Positions 42,783 to 52,703 of a stretch of 64,000 nt of DNA are shown here, piece after piece (the first letter of the stretch is position 1; each line of letters starts with the position of its first letter). The notes beneath the pieces were generated by a model. The model was not told the DNA's origin. It saw nothing but the letters and a program-made list of their open reading frames with translations, and made no database searches. The translations under genes were made by a program, and so were the position numbers. Source of the DNA: an uncultured Verrucomicrobiota bacterium (lineage in GTDB: Bacteria > Verrucomicrobiota > Verrucomicrobiia > Opitutales > UBA9783). The DNA lies in assembly GCA_902495005.1 (NCBI GenBank), contig CABUVL010000004.1, forward strand, positions 62,001 to 126,000, in the 5' to 3' direction.

Positions 42783-44628
42783 TCAACAATTTCTTTAAAC
42801 TTACCATGAGGATCTGCACATCCGACGGATTAACGCCGCTGATCCGACTCGCCTGCCCCAAGGTTTGAGGGGCAATGGCCTCCAATTTTTGCAAGCTTTC
42901 CGTTCTCAGGCCGTGAACCGATTTATAATCAAAGTTTTCTGGAATTCGAATGGCATCCAACCACTTACAACGCTCAATTTGCTTGTCATCTCGTTCCAAA
43001 TAGGCCTTATAAAACACTCGGTAGAGGACTTCCTCCTTAATGGCCGAAGATTCGCACTCAAAGGCATCCGGCATAACTGGGAATGGGAAATTTTCCTCGC
43101 ATCCATTACGTCTGACCAAGTCGCCCAGTGTTTGCCCCTTCGAACCACGCTGCGATTCCAAGTGAGACACCCAGTACTCAATACGTTCTTTTTTATGTTG
43201 AATCGCCTCCAAGCGCGATTGACTCAAGCAATGCCACGCTTTGGCCTTCTCGTAAAGTCGCAACTCGGCACTGGAGTGATTCAATTTTAAACGGTACTCG
43301 GCGCGTCCCGTAAACATCCGATAGGGCTCTTGCGTTCCCTTATTGACCAAGTCGTCCACCAATACGCCGATATAACTTTCACTGCGCGACAGGGTACAAT
43401 TCGGTTCACCTAAGACGCGTGCAGCCGCATTAATTCCAGCCAACAGGCCCTGTCCGGCCGCTTCCTCGTACCCCGAAGTCCCGTTGATTTGACCCGCTAA
43501 AAATAAATTTTTAAGTTTTTTACTCTCCAGCCATGGGTACAACATCGTGGGATCAGAAAACACGTACTCAACGGCGTAAGCCGGTCTCACTAAAATCGCA
43601 TTTTCCAAGCCCGGGATCGTCTTTAACATGGCCAGTTGAACGTCGATTGGCAAACTGGTCGACAAGCCATTAATGTACCACTCGTCGGTACAAATGCCCT
43701 CGGGCTCCAAAAACAAGCGATGCCGATCGCGTCCTGAAAATCGGACGCACTTATCCTCAATACTCGGGCAATAACGGGGCCCTTTCCCTTTGATATGACC
43801 TGAAAACAAGGCCGAACGTTTTAAATTGTCTAAAATAATTTTGTGCGTCTCAACATTCGTGTACGTCATCCAACAAGAAACCTTATGGGTGCCCGGCTTC
43901 CAAGCCAAGGGGGATCTCATTGCGACATCTTGTTCACGTGTATCGTAAAACGCGAAGAAGCAAGGGTTCTCATCACTCGCCTGTTCCTCGCAGGCAGAAA
44001 AATTAATGCTACGCCCCAAGATACGCGCCGGTGTCCCCGTCTTCAACAGGCCCAACGAAAGGCCCAATTGTTTAAGGTTATCCACGAGCTCGTAACACCC
44101 GAAATCTCCCAAACGTCCTCCGGGAATTTGACGGTACCCCACGTGCAACATGCCACCCAAGAACGTACCTGTCGTTAAAATAACCGTTTTCGACGTCAAC
44201 TCTAAGCCCAACTTTGTCTTAACTCCCTGTACCGCCCCTCCATTAACCATTAGAGCAACCACCTCATCTTGCAACAAAGTAATGTTCGGATGCCGTTCCA
44301 AACGATACTTCATGCTCAGCTGATAACACTTCTTATCACACTGTGCACGGGGCGCTTGAACCGCCATACCCTTCGAGCGATTTAAGACACGGAATTGAAT
44401 GGCCGTTTCGTCTGCATTGATGCCCATCACGCCACCCAAGGCATCAATCTCTCTCACGATGTGGCCCTTCGCCAATCCACCGATAGCCGGGTTGCAGCTC
44501 ATTTTTGCGATGGTATCCAGATTTCCCGTAATCAACAACACGGCAACGCCCTTTTGTGCTGCAATCCACGCGGCTTCACATCCGGCATGTCCGCCTCCAC
44601 ACACAATCACATCAAAATTATTCTTCAT
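42766..44628 (-). CDS. mnmG: tRNA uridine-5-carboxymethylaminomethyl synthesis enzyme MnmG
   Basis: 620 residues from the ATG at 44628 (ATGA overlap with mnmE stop). FAD-binding VIVCGGGHAGCEAAWIAA, then SCNPAIGGLAKGHIVREIDA, the IPGGRLGDFG loop, and GYEEAAGQGLLAGINAA are hallmark motifs. With MnmE it modifies U34 in the wobble position of several tRNAs. Length fits the family (about 629). Confidence 0.97.
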   Translation of the reverse strand: MKNNFDVIVCGGGHAGCEAAWIAAQKGVAVLLITGNLDTIAKMSCNPAIGGLAKGHIVREIDALGGVMGINADETAIQFRVLNRSKGMAVQAPRAQCDKKCYQLSMKYRLERHPNITLLQDEVVALMVNGGAVQGVKTKLGLELTSKTVILTTGTFLGGMLHVGYRQIPGGRLGDFGCYELVDNLKQLGLSLGLLKTGTPARILGRSINFSACEEQASDENPCFFAFYDTREQDVAMRSPLAWKPGTHKVSCWMTYTNVETHKIILDNLKRSALFSGHIKGKGPRYCPSIEDKCVRFSGRDRHRLFLEPEGICTDEWYINGLSTSLPIDVQLAMLKTIPGLENAILVRPAYAVEYVFSDPTMLYPWLESKKLKNLFLAGQINGTSGYEEAAGQGLLAGINAAARVLGEPNCTLSRSESYIGVLVDDLVNKGTQEPYRMFTGRAEYRLKLNHSSAELRLYEKAKAWHCLSQSRLEAIQHKKERIEYWVSHLESQRGSKGQTLGDLVRRNGCEENFPFPVMPDAFECESSAIKEEVLYRVFYKAYLERDDKQIERCKWLDAIRIPENFDYKSVHGLRTESLQKLEAIAPQTLGQASRISGVNPSDVQILMVSLKKLLNDVGD

Positions 44629-45992
44629 TTTCCGATACAAAACTTAGAAAAAATACAATCGAGCACTTGCTCGTAATCCACCTTGCCGACAATCTGGTCA
44701 AAGCACCGCAGGGCCGTTTTTAATTCAGCCGCCAAACAATCCTCATAACCTCCATGTTCAAACAATTCAACGGCCTTTTCTATCGCTACACGCGCACACT
44801 TCAAACTTTCGGCATGCCTCTCATGGATCATAAAGGCCTCTTGTGAAAAATTCTTGTAATACTGATCCAAAAAATGCTTAATGAGCGCACGTACCTTGTC
44901 CAATGCCTCTGAATCGGCCGGTGCTTTTAAGCTGATACAGGCATGGACGTATTTATCCTGCAAGGACGTAAAATCGGCGGCCTGAGGCAGGTCGACTTTA
45001 TTTAATACCAACAGTGTTTTTTGCGGATCCAACAATGCAATGACTTCCGGCTCAAACGACGGCATGCATTGCGACTGATCGACCACCCACATAATTAAGT
45101 CTGCCCTACGCAGCTGATCGACGGTACGATGAATGCTCTCCCGTTCCAACAAATCACCCGTGGCACGGATGCCAGCGGTATCGGTCAATCGCAAGGTGTA
45201 CGGGTCCAAGTGGATGTACTCCGTTATAAAATCTCGCGTGGTCCCCGGCAAATCACTCACGATAGCCCGCTCATGTCCCAATAAGGTATTGAGCAAAGTG
45301 CTCTTTCCCGCGTTGGGCGCGCCCACAATAACCGTTTGAAGACCGTTTTGAACCCCTTGATAATAACGATGCGCATTAATAAGAACATTGATGTCCGACA
45401 AAAGCCCACGTAATTGAGATAGGTAGGCTTGACGATTTTCTTCCGGTAAATCTTCTTCGGGGAAATCCAGGTACGCCTCAATCCAGGCAATTTGCTCGGT
45501 TAAGGTTTGTGTAAATTGTGTAAGCTTCTGGCTCAAAGACCCAGACAATTGATTGCGCGCGATGGATAAGGCTTGAAGCGACTTCGCATGGATTAAATCA
45601 GCGACGGCTTCCGCCTGGCAAAGATCCATTTGGCCGTTCATAAACGCCCGACGCGTAAATTCACCCGCTTCCGCCTGCCGGCATCCACGCTGAATGCAAT
45701 CTCTAATGACAGACTGTAATATCAACGGGTTCCCATGGCAATTAATTTCCAGGGTCGCCTCTCCCGTAAACGACGCCTGTGGGGCAAAGTAAACGAAAAC
45801 GACTTCGTCCAATAGCTGCCCATTCAACATTTGATAACGGCCAAAATAATTGTGTCGCGGCACAATGGACGTTTTCTTGAAAATCGCCTGTGCTAAGTCT
45901 AAACATTGAGGACCGCTTAAGCGTATAACACCAATCCCAGATTCGCCCCACGGGGTTGATAGAGCAACAACGGTATCTTCTTGCAATGGCAT
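44625..45992 (-). CDS. mnmE: tRNA modification GTPase MnmE
   Basis: 455 residues from the ATG at 45992; a longer frame to 46037 adds 15 residues that the family lacks. N-terminal folate-binding domain (DTVVALSTPWGESGIGVIRL), G1 GAPNAGKST near residue 225, G3 DTAG, G4 NKVD, and the C-terminal catalytic ending FCIGK are present. GTP hydrolysis drives the MnmE-MnmG complex. Confidence 0.97.
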   Translation of the reverse strand: MPLQEDTVVALSTPWGESGIGVIRLSGPQCLDLAQAIFKKTSIVPRHNYFGRYQMLNGQLLDEVVFVYFAPQASFTGEATLEINCHGNPLILQSVIRDCIQRGCRQAEAGEFTRRAFMNGQMDLCQAEAVADLIHAKSLQALSIARNQLSGSLSQKLTQFTQTLTEQIAWIEAYLDFPEEDLPEENRQAYLSQLRGLLSDINVLINAHRYYQGVQNGLQTVIVGAPNAGKSTLLNTLLGHERAIVSDLPGTTRDFITEYIHLDPYTLRLTDTAGIRATGDLLERESIHRTVDQLRRADLIMWVVDQSQCMPSFEPEVIALLDPQKTLLVLNKVDLPQAADFTSLQDKYVHACISLKAPADSEALDKVRALIKHFLDQYYKNFSQEAFMIHERHAESLKCARVAIEKAVELFEHGGYEDCLAAELKTALRCFDQIVGKVDYEQVLDCIFSKFCIGK

Positions 45993-46155
45993 TTTATTTC
46001 TTTCTCTTATATGATTGCAAAAGCCATTTAAGTTCAAGTTTATTCAATTGCTTTTATTGAATCCAAGATACGATGCACAGCAAGTTCAACACACTTCAAG
46101 CATCTCAACCCACAAAGATTTTGACTTTCATTAAAAAATATAATACAAATATTAT

Positions 46156-46773
46156 ATGAGGTTATCATCTTTTATTTTATTAAGTTTTTCTTGCACGCAG
46201 CTGGCGTATGGTACTTTTCAGACGCCCCAACAACAACTCACGAGACTCACTGAGGAGGTAACGGAAATGCGCCATAAATTACAATGCATTGACGCCAACT
46301 GCAATCAACTCATGGCTCAAAAGGCTCAAATGGAGGAACAATTACGCCACCAACTTACTGAGCAAAGGACTCAAATTGAAAAACAATGTTGCAACATTCA
46401 AGAACAATCACTGTGCAATGAAGATAAACGAAAACAATACGAAGCTCAAATCTTGGAACAAGTGAATGAGCGCATCCAAGATTTGGTTAAGCAAATGCAA
46501 GATGGTTTCAATCAACTTACGGAGGCAGTTCAATTAGCGGATAAAAAAGCTTCAGATGCCCTCGAATTTACCAAGCATCAACCGCAATCACGTACAATTC
46601 ATTTTCCCCAAACCGGCATTTTGCACGAAATAAAAGCGGGCGATTCCTTAGAAAGCATTGCAAAGGCATACAATTCGCAAGTGGAATTCATTCAAGCGGC
46701 CAATCACATTGAAAACGCTCAAGCCCTGGGCATTGGCAATCGCTTATTTGTCCCACAAGAATTAAACAAATAA
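46156..46773 (+). CDS. Periplasmic coiled-coil protein with LysM domain
   Basis: 205 residues. Signal peptide of about 19 residues (ILLSFSCTQLAYG). Residues 25-135 form a Gln/Glu-rich coiled coil with five Cys. The last 45 residues are a LysM domain (HEIKAGDSLESIAKAYNSQV and LGIGNRLFVPQ), which binds peptidoglycan. Likely a wall-bound oligomeric protein. Its own short transcript is divergent from mnmE. Confidence 0.82.
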   Translation: MRLSSFILLSFSCTQLAYGTFQTPQQQLTRLTEEVTEMRHKLQCIDANCNQLMAQKAQMEEQLRHQLTEQRTQIEKQCCNIQEQSLCNEDKRKQYEAQILEQVNERIQDLVKQMQDGFNQLTEAVQLADKKASDALEFTKHQPQSRTIHFPQTGILHEIKAGDSLESIAKAYNSQVEFIQAANHIENAQALGIGNRLFVPQELNK

Positions 46774-47230
46774 CAACCCACGGGGCGCCAGCTTCTATTT
46801 TAATTGTGGCATACAGTCTGAAGCATCGCACCATTGCTACTTGAGTAATAATACCGCCTCCCTTTTTAATAAAGTAAATGGCACGCGACAAAAGCAAAAT
46901 TAATGTTACTTGTGCAAAACCGCCTGCCAATGACCGGGTGTATAGAGCAAAATAATCGGATTGTCCCCAGCCTCCGCTAAAGCTGATAAAAGATCAGCAT
47001 GCCTATCCACATTACCATCTTCTAGAAGTTATAAACATTGGGCTACTTTCTATCCGGCGTTGTATTGAGAATAAGCACTCTCCGCCCATGCTGCTGACCA
47101 AAAAATCACTTAGCGAGCATATCCGATTATCAAATGGTAAAAAATGCCGCTGACGTTCTGCTGCAGTAGCAAATAATTCTAGATTATAATTGACTGACGT
47201 TAAAAATCATCCATTCATTGTAACTGTATC
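46774..47230. other. Intergenic, no gene recognised
   Basis: About 450 bases without a convincing gene. An 80-codon minus-strand frame (46930-46688) overlaps the LysM gene and has no ribosome binding site. No repeat was seen. It marks the change to the AT-rich surface locus. Confidence 0.4.
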
Positions 47231-48757
47231 ATGTTTAACTTTTTTAAAAAGCATTTTGATTGTATAGGTACCTTATTACTGAGCTCTTGCTTACTCCCAT
47301 TGTACACTTACTGGAGAAATTATCCCATATTTTCATTGCAACAACTAAGTAGTGTTATCCTTGTATTCAGTATTATTTTCTTAATAACCAGCGCTATTTT
47401 TAATTTGATATTTCGTGATCGTACAAAAGCTTCCTTTTTAATTTACTGTATATCCCTGTTATTTTGGTTTTCACACCCTATCGCATGCTGGTTTAGAGAC
47501 AATACAAAACTTTTCGCTTGGTGTTTAAATGTACAATGGCCTTTGCTCATGGGTATTGTATTATTCGCAGCTTTAACATGCCTGTACATTACCATCAAAT
47601 ATGGTAGACTTCTCGTACAATTTAACAAATTACTCAACGTATTTTCATTCATATTCTGTGCCATCCTTGCACTACAAATTGTGTTCCAACACCTTGGTAA
47701 CACCAACCAGAACAAATGTAACCAACAAACAAACGGTCACCCCGAAAATGTAAAAAAGCTTCCCAATATTTATCATATTTTATTAGATGCACACCCCAAT
47801 CAAAAAGCCATGGAAACCATAGGGGGAGATTTAACCCCTTTTTATGAAGACCTTGAAGCATTAGGATTTTTCACATACCCAGAATCAAAAAGTAATTACT
47901 ACAACACCCCTCGCAGTGTCGCAAGCATATTAAACTTACAATACTTAGAAGGCGATGAGACATTATTAACAGACAAAGCTCTAGAGCATAAATCTCAAAA
48001 CAACATCGTCTTCAAGAAATTGTCGGACTTGTATCAAATACACGTTTTTACAAGTTCTTCTCTAATCGACTCAATTTATACCCGTCAATTCATCGAAAAT
48101 GACTATAAACAAGGCAATAATTACTTATTATTTTACACATTATTTTGTCACACGCCCATAAAGCATATCTTTGAAAATTGCTCTGCCCAACACTTTACAG
48201 ATTATTGTTGTAACTCTATAATGTCGACCTTGCAAGAGTTAGCCAACTGTAAAACTAAATATTCGTCTACCAATCATCTGTTTTATGCCCATTTTTTGTG
48301 CCCGCATGAACCTTGCGTTTTTGGATCTAAGCAATCTAATAATTTAGCATTTAAAGGCTTTGCTAGCGTAATGGATCCATTATATGTAATCGACAAAGAA
48401 ACTCATAACGCTTTACGCGACAATGTGTATGGAATTGATCAATGTGTATTGATCTATTTAAAAGAAATTATAAAGCAGTATGAAACAGAGTCCATTAAAC
48501 CTATCATAATTCTACACAGCGATCATTCCATTCTCAACCTTATAATACGATTGCCCCAATCGCCATTATTCACTGCCGATAATATATACGGTAATTTATT
48601 GGCAATTTACATGCCCGATGAATGGAAAGTAGATGCTAAGGATTTAAAGTTTATTAACTTGTATCGCTTTATTTTTAATCACCTGCTCAACTCAAATTAC
48701 GCCTACCTTGAACAAAAACAAATGTATGGAGGAGAGGAATTTTTAAAAAATGAATAA
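47231..48757 (+). CDS. Sulfatase-like membrane enzyme (alkaline phosphatase superfamily)
   Basis: 508 residues. Five hydrophobic segments occupy residues 1-160. The periplasmic catalytic part starts NIYHILLDAHPN, has the SNYYNTPRSVASILNLQYLE segment that carries the nucleophile position, and HSDHS near residue 435. Proteins of this shape in polysaccharide loci transfer phosphoethanolamine or phosphoglycerol, or desulfate glycans. Some metal ligands differ from the consensus, so activity is not certain. Strongly AT-rich. Confidence 0.65.
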   Translation: MFNFFKKHFDCIGTLLLSSCLLPLYTYWRNYPIFSLQQLSSVILVFSIIFLITSAIFNLIFRDRTKASFLIYCISLLFWFSHPIACWFRDNTKLFAWCLNVQWPLLMGIVLFAALTCLYITIKYGRLLVQFNKLLNVFSFIFCAILALQIVFQHLGNTNQNKCNQQTNGHPENVKKLPNIYHILLDAHPNQKAMETIGGDLTPFYEDLEALGFFTYPESKSNYYNTPRSVASILNLQYLEGDETLLTDKALEHKSQNNIVFKKLSDLYQIHVFTSSSLIDSIYTRQFIENDYKQGNNYLLFYTLFCHTPIKHIFENCSAQHFTDYCCNSIMSTLQELANCKTKYSSTNHLFYAHFLCPHEPCVFGSKQSNNLAFKGFASVMDPLYVIDKETHNALRDNVYGIDQCVLIYLKEIIKQYETESIKPIIILHSDHSILNLIIRLPQSPLFTADNIYGNLLAIYMPDEWKVDAKDLKFINLYRFIFNHLLNSNYAYLEQKQMYGGEEFLKNE

Positions 48758-49012
48758 GCTAATATTATTACTATTGTATGTTTACTAGAAGGTATTGTAG
48801 GGGGAATTATTATCATGTTTTTAATCGGCATGGCTATTGGCTTTGTAGATAAATTTTTCCACAAGTCTATATTCTATTTTAACCTATCACTTATGTTTTT
48901 TTGAATTCACCAGGGAGTACTACGATATTTAACATTAATTATTTTATCTATATAAGTTTTATTATTTCTCTACTTTACTATTTTTGTAAGAGGTTTAAGT
49001 TTATAACATTTC
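48758..49012 (+). pseudogene. Membrane protein remnant
   Basis: A stretch without start-to-stop gene encodes a hydrophobic fragment (EGIVGGIIIMFLIGMAIGF, then FHKSIFYF) at about 48786-48904 before a stop. It looks like the remains of an integral membrane protein of the surface locus. Family not recognised. Confidence 0.35.
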
Positions 49013-50266
49013 ATGAGTAATGTTTATAATTTCATATTTAACGTTCTGGGTACGGCAATATTTTGTGGTACCAATTTTTGTTCTCGCTTACTTATCGTAC
49101 GTAATTTATCTTTGAGTGATTATGCAATTTACGGCAACATTTATAATATTTTTACGACAATCAGCGGATTTATTGTTACCTACCCATTAAGCGTTTTTAT
49201 TATACAAAACTATCAATTAAATGTAAAAAAGAAACAAGGAAAAGAATTTGCATTACATATTTTCTTATTTTCTACAATTCTCATAATTCTTGCAGGCACA
49301 CTCTTTTTTTTATTACAATACCCAAAGCACCATTGTAATTATTTTTATCAAAATCTTTTATACGGAATTCCATTATTATTCACTGCATTGCTAGAAATTA
49401 TTGCCACACTATACATTGCTGCCCTAAAATTTAAAAGCTACATTTTATTTCGCAGCTTATTTATTCTTCAAATTTTCTTCTTAATTCATGCTACAACTAT
49501 CAAGCAAGTATTTAATTCATTTACAATTACATACCTAATAATTCTTTTTATAAGCCCCCTCCCCTACAAGCATCTCTGGAAGCACGTTAAAGTGAACCTA
49601 AATATGTTCCTACAGGTCTCAAAAAATGCCATAAAAACTACAAGTCACTTTTTAGCAGCGTCTGGGTTTGATCTTACTATCTGGGCCATTGTTCCATTGT
49701 ATCTAATGAAATACATATCACCAGAATTATCAGGAATATTCATCGCACTTAGTATATTTCAACAATTACTTGTATTTTCAATTGGAATGGTAGGTAATTT
49801 TTTTTATTCGAATATAATGAAGCAAGTTGTTAATAAAAAAATAAAAAATACCTTCAAATGGATAAAAAATTATTTAATTTATTCGGCTACAATAAATATA
49901 TTGCTTGGCGTATTCTTTATTTCTTGTAAAGGGATTATCATCAATTTATTCTTAGGGGAAAAGTACAATCAAATAATTTCGATGCAATTATTTTCCTTTT
50001 ATATTACTGCAATGATTGTAGATAACATAATGAACGCTTGTGTTGGAATAAGTAGAATTTTTAAAAATGCATTAAAATATCTATGGATTAGGACCATCAC
50101 GAGTTATTCATTATTTTTATTATGTGCATTCCTATATTCTAAAGTTTCGTTTAACTTAAAAAATTTTTTAACTTGTATTATATCTTGCAATATAATGGGG
50201 GTATTAATTTTTTACATTTTCATTAAACGAAGAATATCTATGCATCAAGTCTTTTATAACCTTTAA
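49013..50266 (+). CDS. Polysaccharide flippase, Wzx/MOP-like
   Basis: 417 residues with about twelve hydrophobic segments, very Phe/Ile/Leu-rich. The start NVLGTAIFCGTNFCSRLLIV and LSLSDYAIYGNIYNIFTTIS fit the N-terminus of Wzx-type lipid-linked oligosaccharide flippases. It lies within the sugar locus, consistent with transport of undecaprenyl-linked repeat units. Its end overlaps the convergent glycosyltransferase gene by 63 nt. Confidence 0.72.
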   Translation: MSNVYNFIFNVLGTAIFCGTNFCSRLLIVRNLSLSDYAIYGNIYNIFTTISGFIVTYPLSVFIIQNYQLNVKKKQGKEFALHIFLFSTILIILAGTLFFLLQYPKHHCNYFYQNLLYGIPLLFTALLEIIATLYIAALKFKSYILFRSLFILQIFFLIHATTIKQVFNSFTITYLIILFISPLPYKHLWKHVKVNLNMFLQVSKNAIKTTSHFLAASGFDLTIWAIVPLYLMKYISPELSGIFIALSIFQQLLVFSIGMVGNFFYSNIMKQVVNKKIKNTFKWIKNYLIYSATINILLGVFFISCKGIIINLFLGEKYNQIISMQLFSFYITAMIVDNIMNACVGISRIFKNALKYLWIRTITSYSLFLLCAFLYSKVSFNLKNFLTCIISCNIMGVLIFYIFIKRRISMHQVFYNL

Positions 50267-51298
50267 TGTCTTACAAGATCTTAAGGGTATTTTTATAAAC
50301 TGCTTGAATTTTAATAATTTCCTTACAAAATTCCTAAATTGTAGCATAAAATCTGTCGCCATAACATTTTGAAAACGCAAAAAATCAATGAATGTCTTTG
50401 GATTTATGCTTTGCAACCACTTTTCTTTTAACTGTTGTTCAACCGCCCCAATTCGATTGGCATCATCCCCACAAATTTTTTCTGCCAATAAGCGCATGCA
50501 TTGATTATGATTTTCAGAGAAATTGTCTTCCAATACAAGTTCTAAAAAAAACCTCTGTTTCCAAACGGATACAAAAAGTTGAGAATACAAGTACTCCGCG
50601 TTTACTAAATGACGTTTCCCTAAACTTATTAAATAACGTACAGTAAAATATTCTGAAACTATTAAATTACAAATTTTATTTTTCCATAAAAGATCATAAG
50701 CATTCCGCAAGCATAATGTCCTTAGTACATCGTATTGTATAAAAGGATATTTGAATGGCATTTGTAGTAAAACACGATTCAGAGCTACATTATTTGTAAC
50801 TGCTCCCTCTCTATAATAATTATTGTATAATATAGGGGTAATATGGCGAATAGGATTAAACGCCAAACCATCTTTTGTTTCAAAAGTATATTTTGCACCT
50901 CCACAAGCCACATACTCTTTCTTAACATCTTGTTCAAGGAATTCAATGGACTTAATTATTGTATCAATAACATAAAAATCATCATTACTATTTTCAACCA
51001 CGTAAGGCGTTCGTATCAGGTTCAAAGCACCAGCCATTTTTTTCGTAAAATCCAAAATTGTATTATCAGGCGGGAAGCGATGATATTCAAAATTAACATG
51101 CGGGAAGCGATGCTTATTTTCGTCAATGATATTTTTATTTTCCTCATTTAAGCTGCCGTCCGCGATGAAAATTTTAAACGGGCATTGAACTTCTTCCATG
51201 TAAAGGAAATAACGCAATGTAAATAACGGCCGACCTTTTAATGGCAGTAAAATGGTTAATTTGTCCGCTAAAGACTGATTATAATGATATTCTTTCAT
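50204..51298 (-). CDS. Glycosyltransferase, TIGR00180-like
   Basis: 364 residues. The beginning KLTILLPLKGRPLFTLRYFL, then FKIFIADGSLNEE and VVENSNDDFYVID, is typical of the TIGR00180 glycosyltransferase group (GT-A fold with a DD metal site). The C-terminal part is basic and helical. It ends in the 3' part of the flippase. Transcribed with the dTDP-sugar genes, starting 4 nt after... the rfbC stop on the same strand, so it is the last gene of that operon. Confidence 0.75.
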   Translation of the reverse strand: MKEYHYNQSLADKLTILLPLKGRPLFTLRYFLYMEEVQCPFKIFIADGSLNEENKNIIDENKHRFPHVNFEYHRFPPDNTILDFTKKMAGALNLIRTPYVVENSNDDFYVIDTIIKSIEFLEQDVKKEYVACGGAKYTFETKDGLAFNPIRHITPILYNNYYREGAVTNNVALNRVLLQMPFKYPFIQYDVLRTLCLRNAYDLLWKNKICNLIVSEYFTVRYLISLGKRHLVNAEYLYSQLFVSVWKQRFFLELVLEDNFSENHNQCMRLLAEKICGDDANRIGAVEQQLKEKWLQSINPKTFIDFLRFQNVMATDFMLQFRNFVRKLLKFKQFIKIPLRSCKTLKVIKDLMHRYSSFNENVKN

Positions 51299-51301
51299 AC
51301 A

Positions 51302-51820
51302 CTATTGTTGATAAAAAGGATGACGTTGATCACGTTCACTTAAAATAAACGTATCGTTCGGCCAATCAATGTGGAAAGTTGGATCGTTGTAACGATAGGC
51401 ATACTCCAAGTTTTTATCATGATAGCTGGAGCACTTATAATGCATAATGGCCTGATCGCTCATAACATAAAAACCATGGACAAAACCGTCGGGTGCAAAT
51501 AACTGTGCAGGCCTGTCTTCCGATAAAATGATGGAAAAATATTTTAAAAATGTCTTGGATTGTGGGCGCAGATCAACAAGTGCATCTAGTACGGTCCCTT
51601 TTATAATTTGAATCAATTTACTTTGACCTTTTTGACCATGCAATCCTCGCAAAACACCTTTGGAGGAAATAGAAACATCATCTTGCACAAAAGGAGTACA
51701 AATACCAGCCTCCTCATAACGCCTTTGCTGCCAGTCTTCATAAAAAAGGCCACGATTATCCTTATAAACAACTGGCCTTATAAGCAACAATCCTGCAAAA
51801 TCTGTTTGAATAAGCTCCAT
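51302..51820 (-). CDS. rfbC: dTDP-4-dehydro-6-deoxyglucose 3,5-epimerase (RfbC/RmlC)
   Basis: 172 residues, cupin fold. Motifs are VYKDNRGLFYEDWQ, FVQDDVSISSKGVLRGLHGQKG with the catalytic His, APDGFVHGFYVMSD and HIDWP. The enzyme epimerises C3 and/or C5 of the 4-keto sugar. Without an RfbD reductase nearby, the product probably feeds another deoxysugar. RmlC-like proteins also act as mono-epimerases. Confidence 0.88.
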   Translation of the reverse strand: MELIQTDFAGLLLIRPVVYKDNRGLFYEDWQQRRYEEAGICTPFVQDDVSISSKGVLRGLHGQKGQSKLIQIIKGTVLDALVDLRPQSKTFLKYFSIILSEDRPAQLFAPDGFVHGFYVMSDQAIMHYKCSSYHDKNLEYAYRYNDPTFHIDWPNDTFILSERDQRHPFYQQ

Positions 51821-51824
51821 AAGT

Positions 51825-52700
51825 TTAATCGTTTAAAATTCTTTGCAAATAAGTTTTATAAAGGCAAGAGGGTATTTGATTTAAAGAACTTGTTAGCTGA
51901 TCTAATGTAATATAGCCCAATCGATAAGCGATTTCCTCCGGCGAAGAAATTAACAGCCCTTGACGAGATTCTATTGTTTCCACAAAAAACCCAACTTGCA
52001 ACAAGGCACTTGGCGTTCCAACATCGTGCCAAACATAACCTCTGCCTAATTTAGAATAAGAAACACGGTTTTGTTGTAAGTAAACGTTAATTAAGTCAGT
52101 AATTTCTAACTCACCCCTGGCAGAAGGTTTTAATTGTTTTGCGTATTGAGGCGCATATTTATCAAACATGTAAAGGCCTGTGATAGCTAAATTAGACACA
52201 AAATTTTTAGGCTTTTCAACAATGCATTCGATGTTATTTTGCTTATCCAACTTCAATACGCCATAAGCAACTGGATTATCAACAGGATGTAAAAACAAAT
52301 GGGCCCCATCTAAGTTTTCAGCAGATGCATGCAACAATGACAGCAATTGATTGCCATAAAAAAAATTGTCACCCAAAATAAGCATTGCTGCCTCTCCAGC
52401 TAAAAATTCTTCAGCTAAGATAAACGCTTCTGGCAATCCACGTGGAGATTTTTGAATTTGATATGAACAATGGATTCCAAATTGTTCGCCAGTACCTAGT
52501 AAATTATGCATCCTTGGCAAGTCTGCTTCGCTTGAAATAATTAAAATATCACGGATTCCCGCCAACATAAGGGTGGATAAAGGATAATAAATTACAGGCT
52601 TATCGTACAACGGTAACAACTGCTTATTAGCAGCAATATTCAGTGGGTACAAACGTGACCCCATCCCACCGGCCAAAATAATTCCTTTTTTCACAAACAT
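51825..52700 (-). CDS. rfbA: Glucose-1-phosphate thymidylyltransferase (RfbA/RmlA)
   Basis: 291 residues. The nucleotidyltransferase signature LAGGMGSRLYPLNIAANKQ, YDKPVIYYPLSTLMLAGI, LILGDNFFYG and GRGYVWHDVGTP are all present. It makes dTDP-glucose from dTTP and glucose-1-phosphate. It follows rfbB by 3 nt. Confidence 0.95.
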   Translation of the reverse strand: MFVKKGIILAGGMGSRLYPLNIAANKQLLPLYDKPVIYYPLSTLMLAGIRDILIISSEADLPRMHNLLGTGEQFGIHCSYQIQKSPRGLPEAFILAEEFLAGEAAMLILGDNFFYGNQLLSLLHASAENLDGAHLFLHPVDNPVAYGVLKLDKQNNIECIVEKPKNFVSNLAITGLYMFDKYAPQYAKQLKPSARGELEITDLINVYLQQNRVSYSKLGRGYVWHDVGTPSALLQVGFFVETIESRQGLLISSPEEIAYRLGYITLDQLTSSLNQIPSCLYKTYLQRILND

Positions 52701-52703
52701 ATA

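Noticed and set aside
46688..46930. 80-codon minus-strand frame
   Set aside because: Overlaps the LysM gene end, shows no family features and has no start signal.
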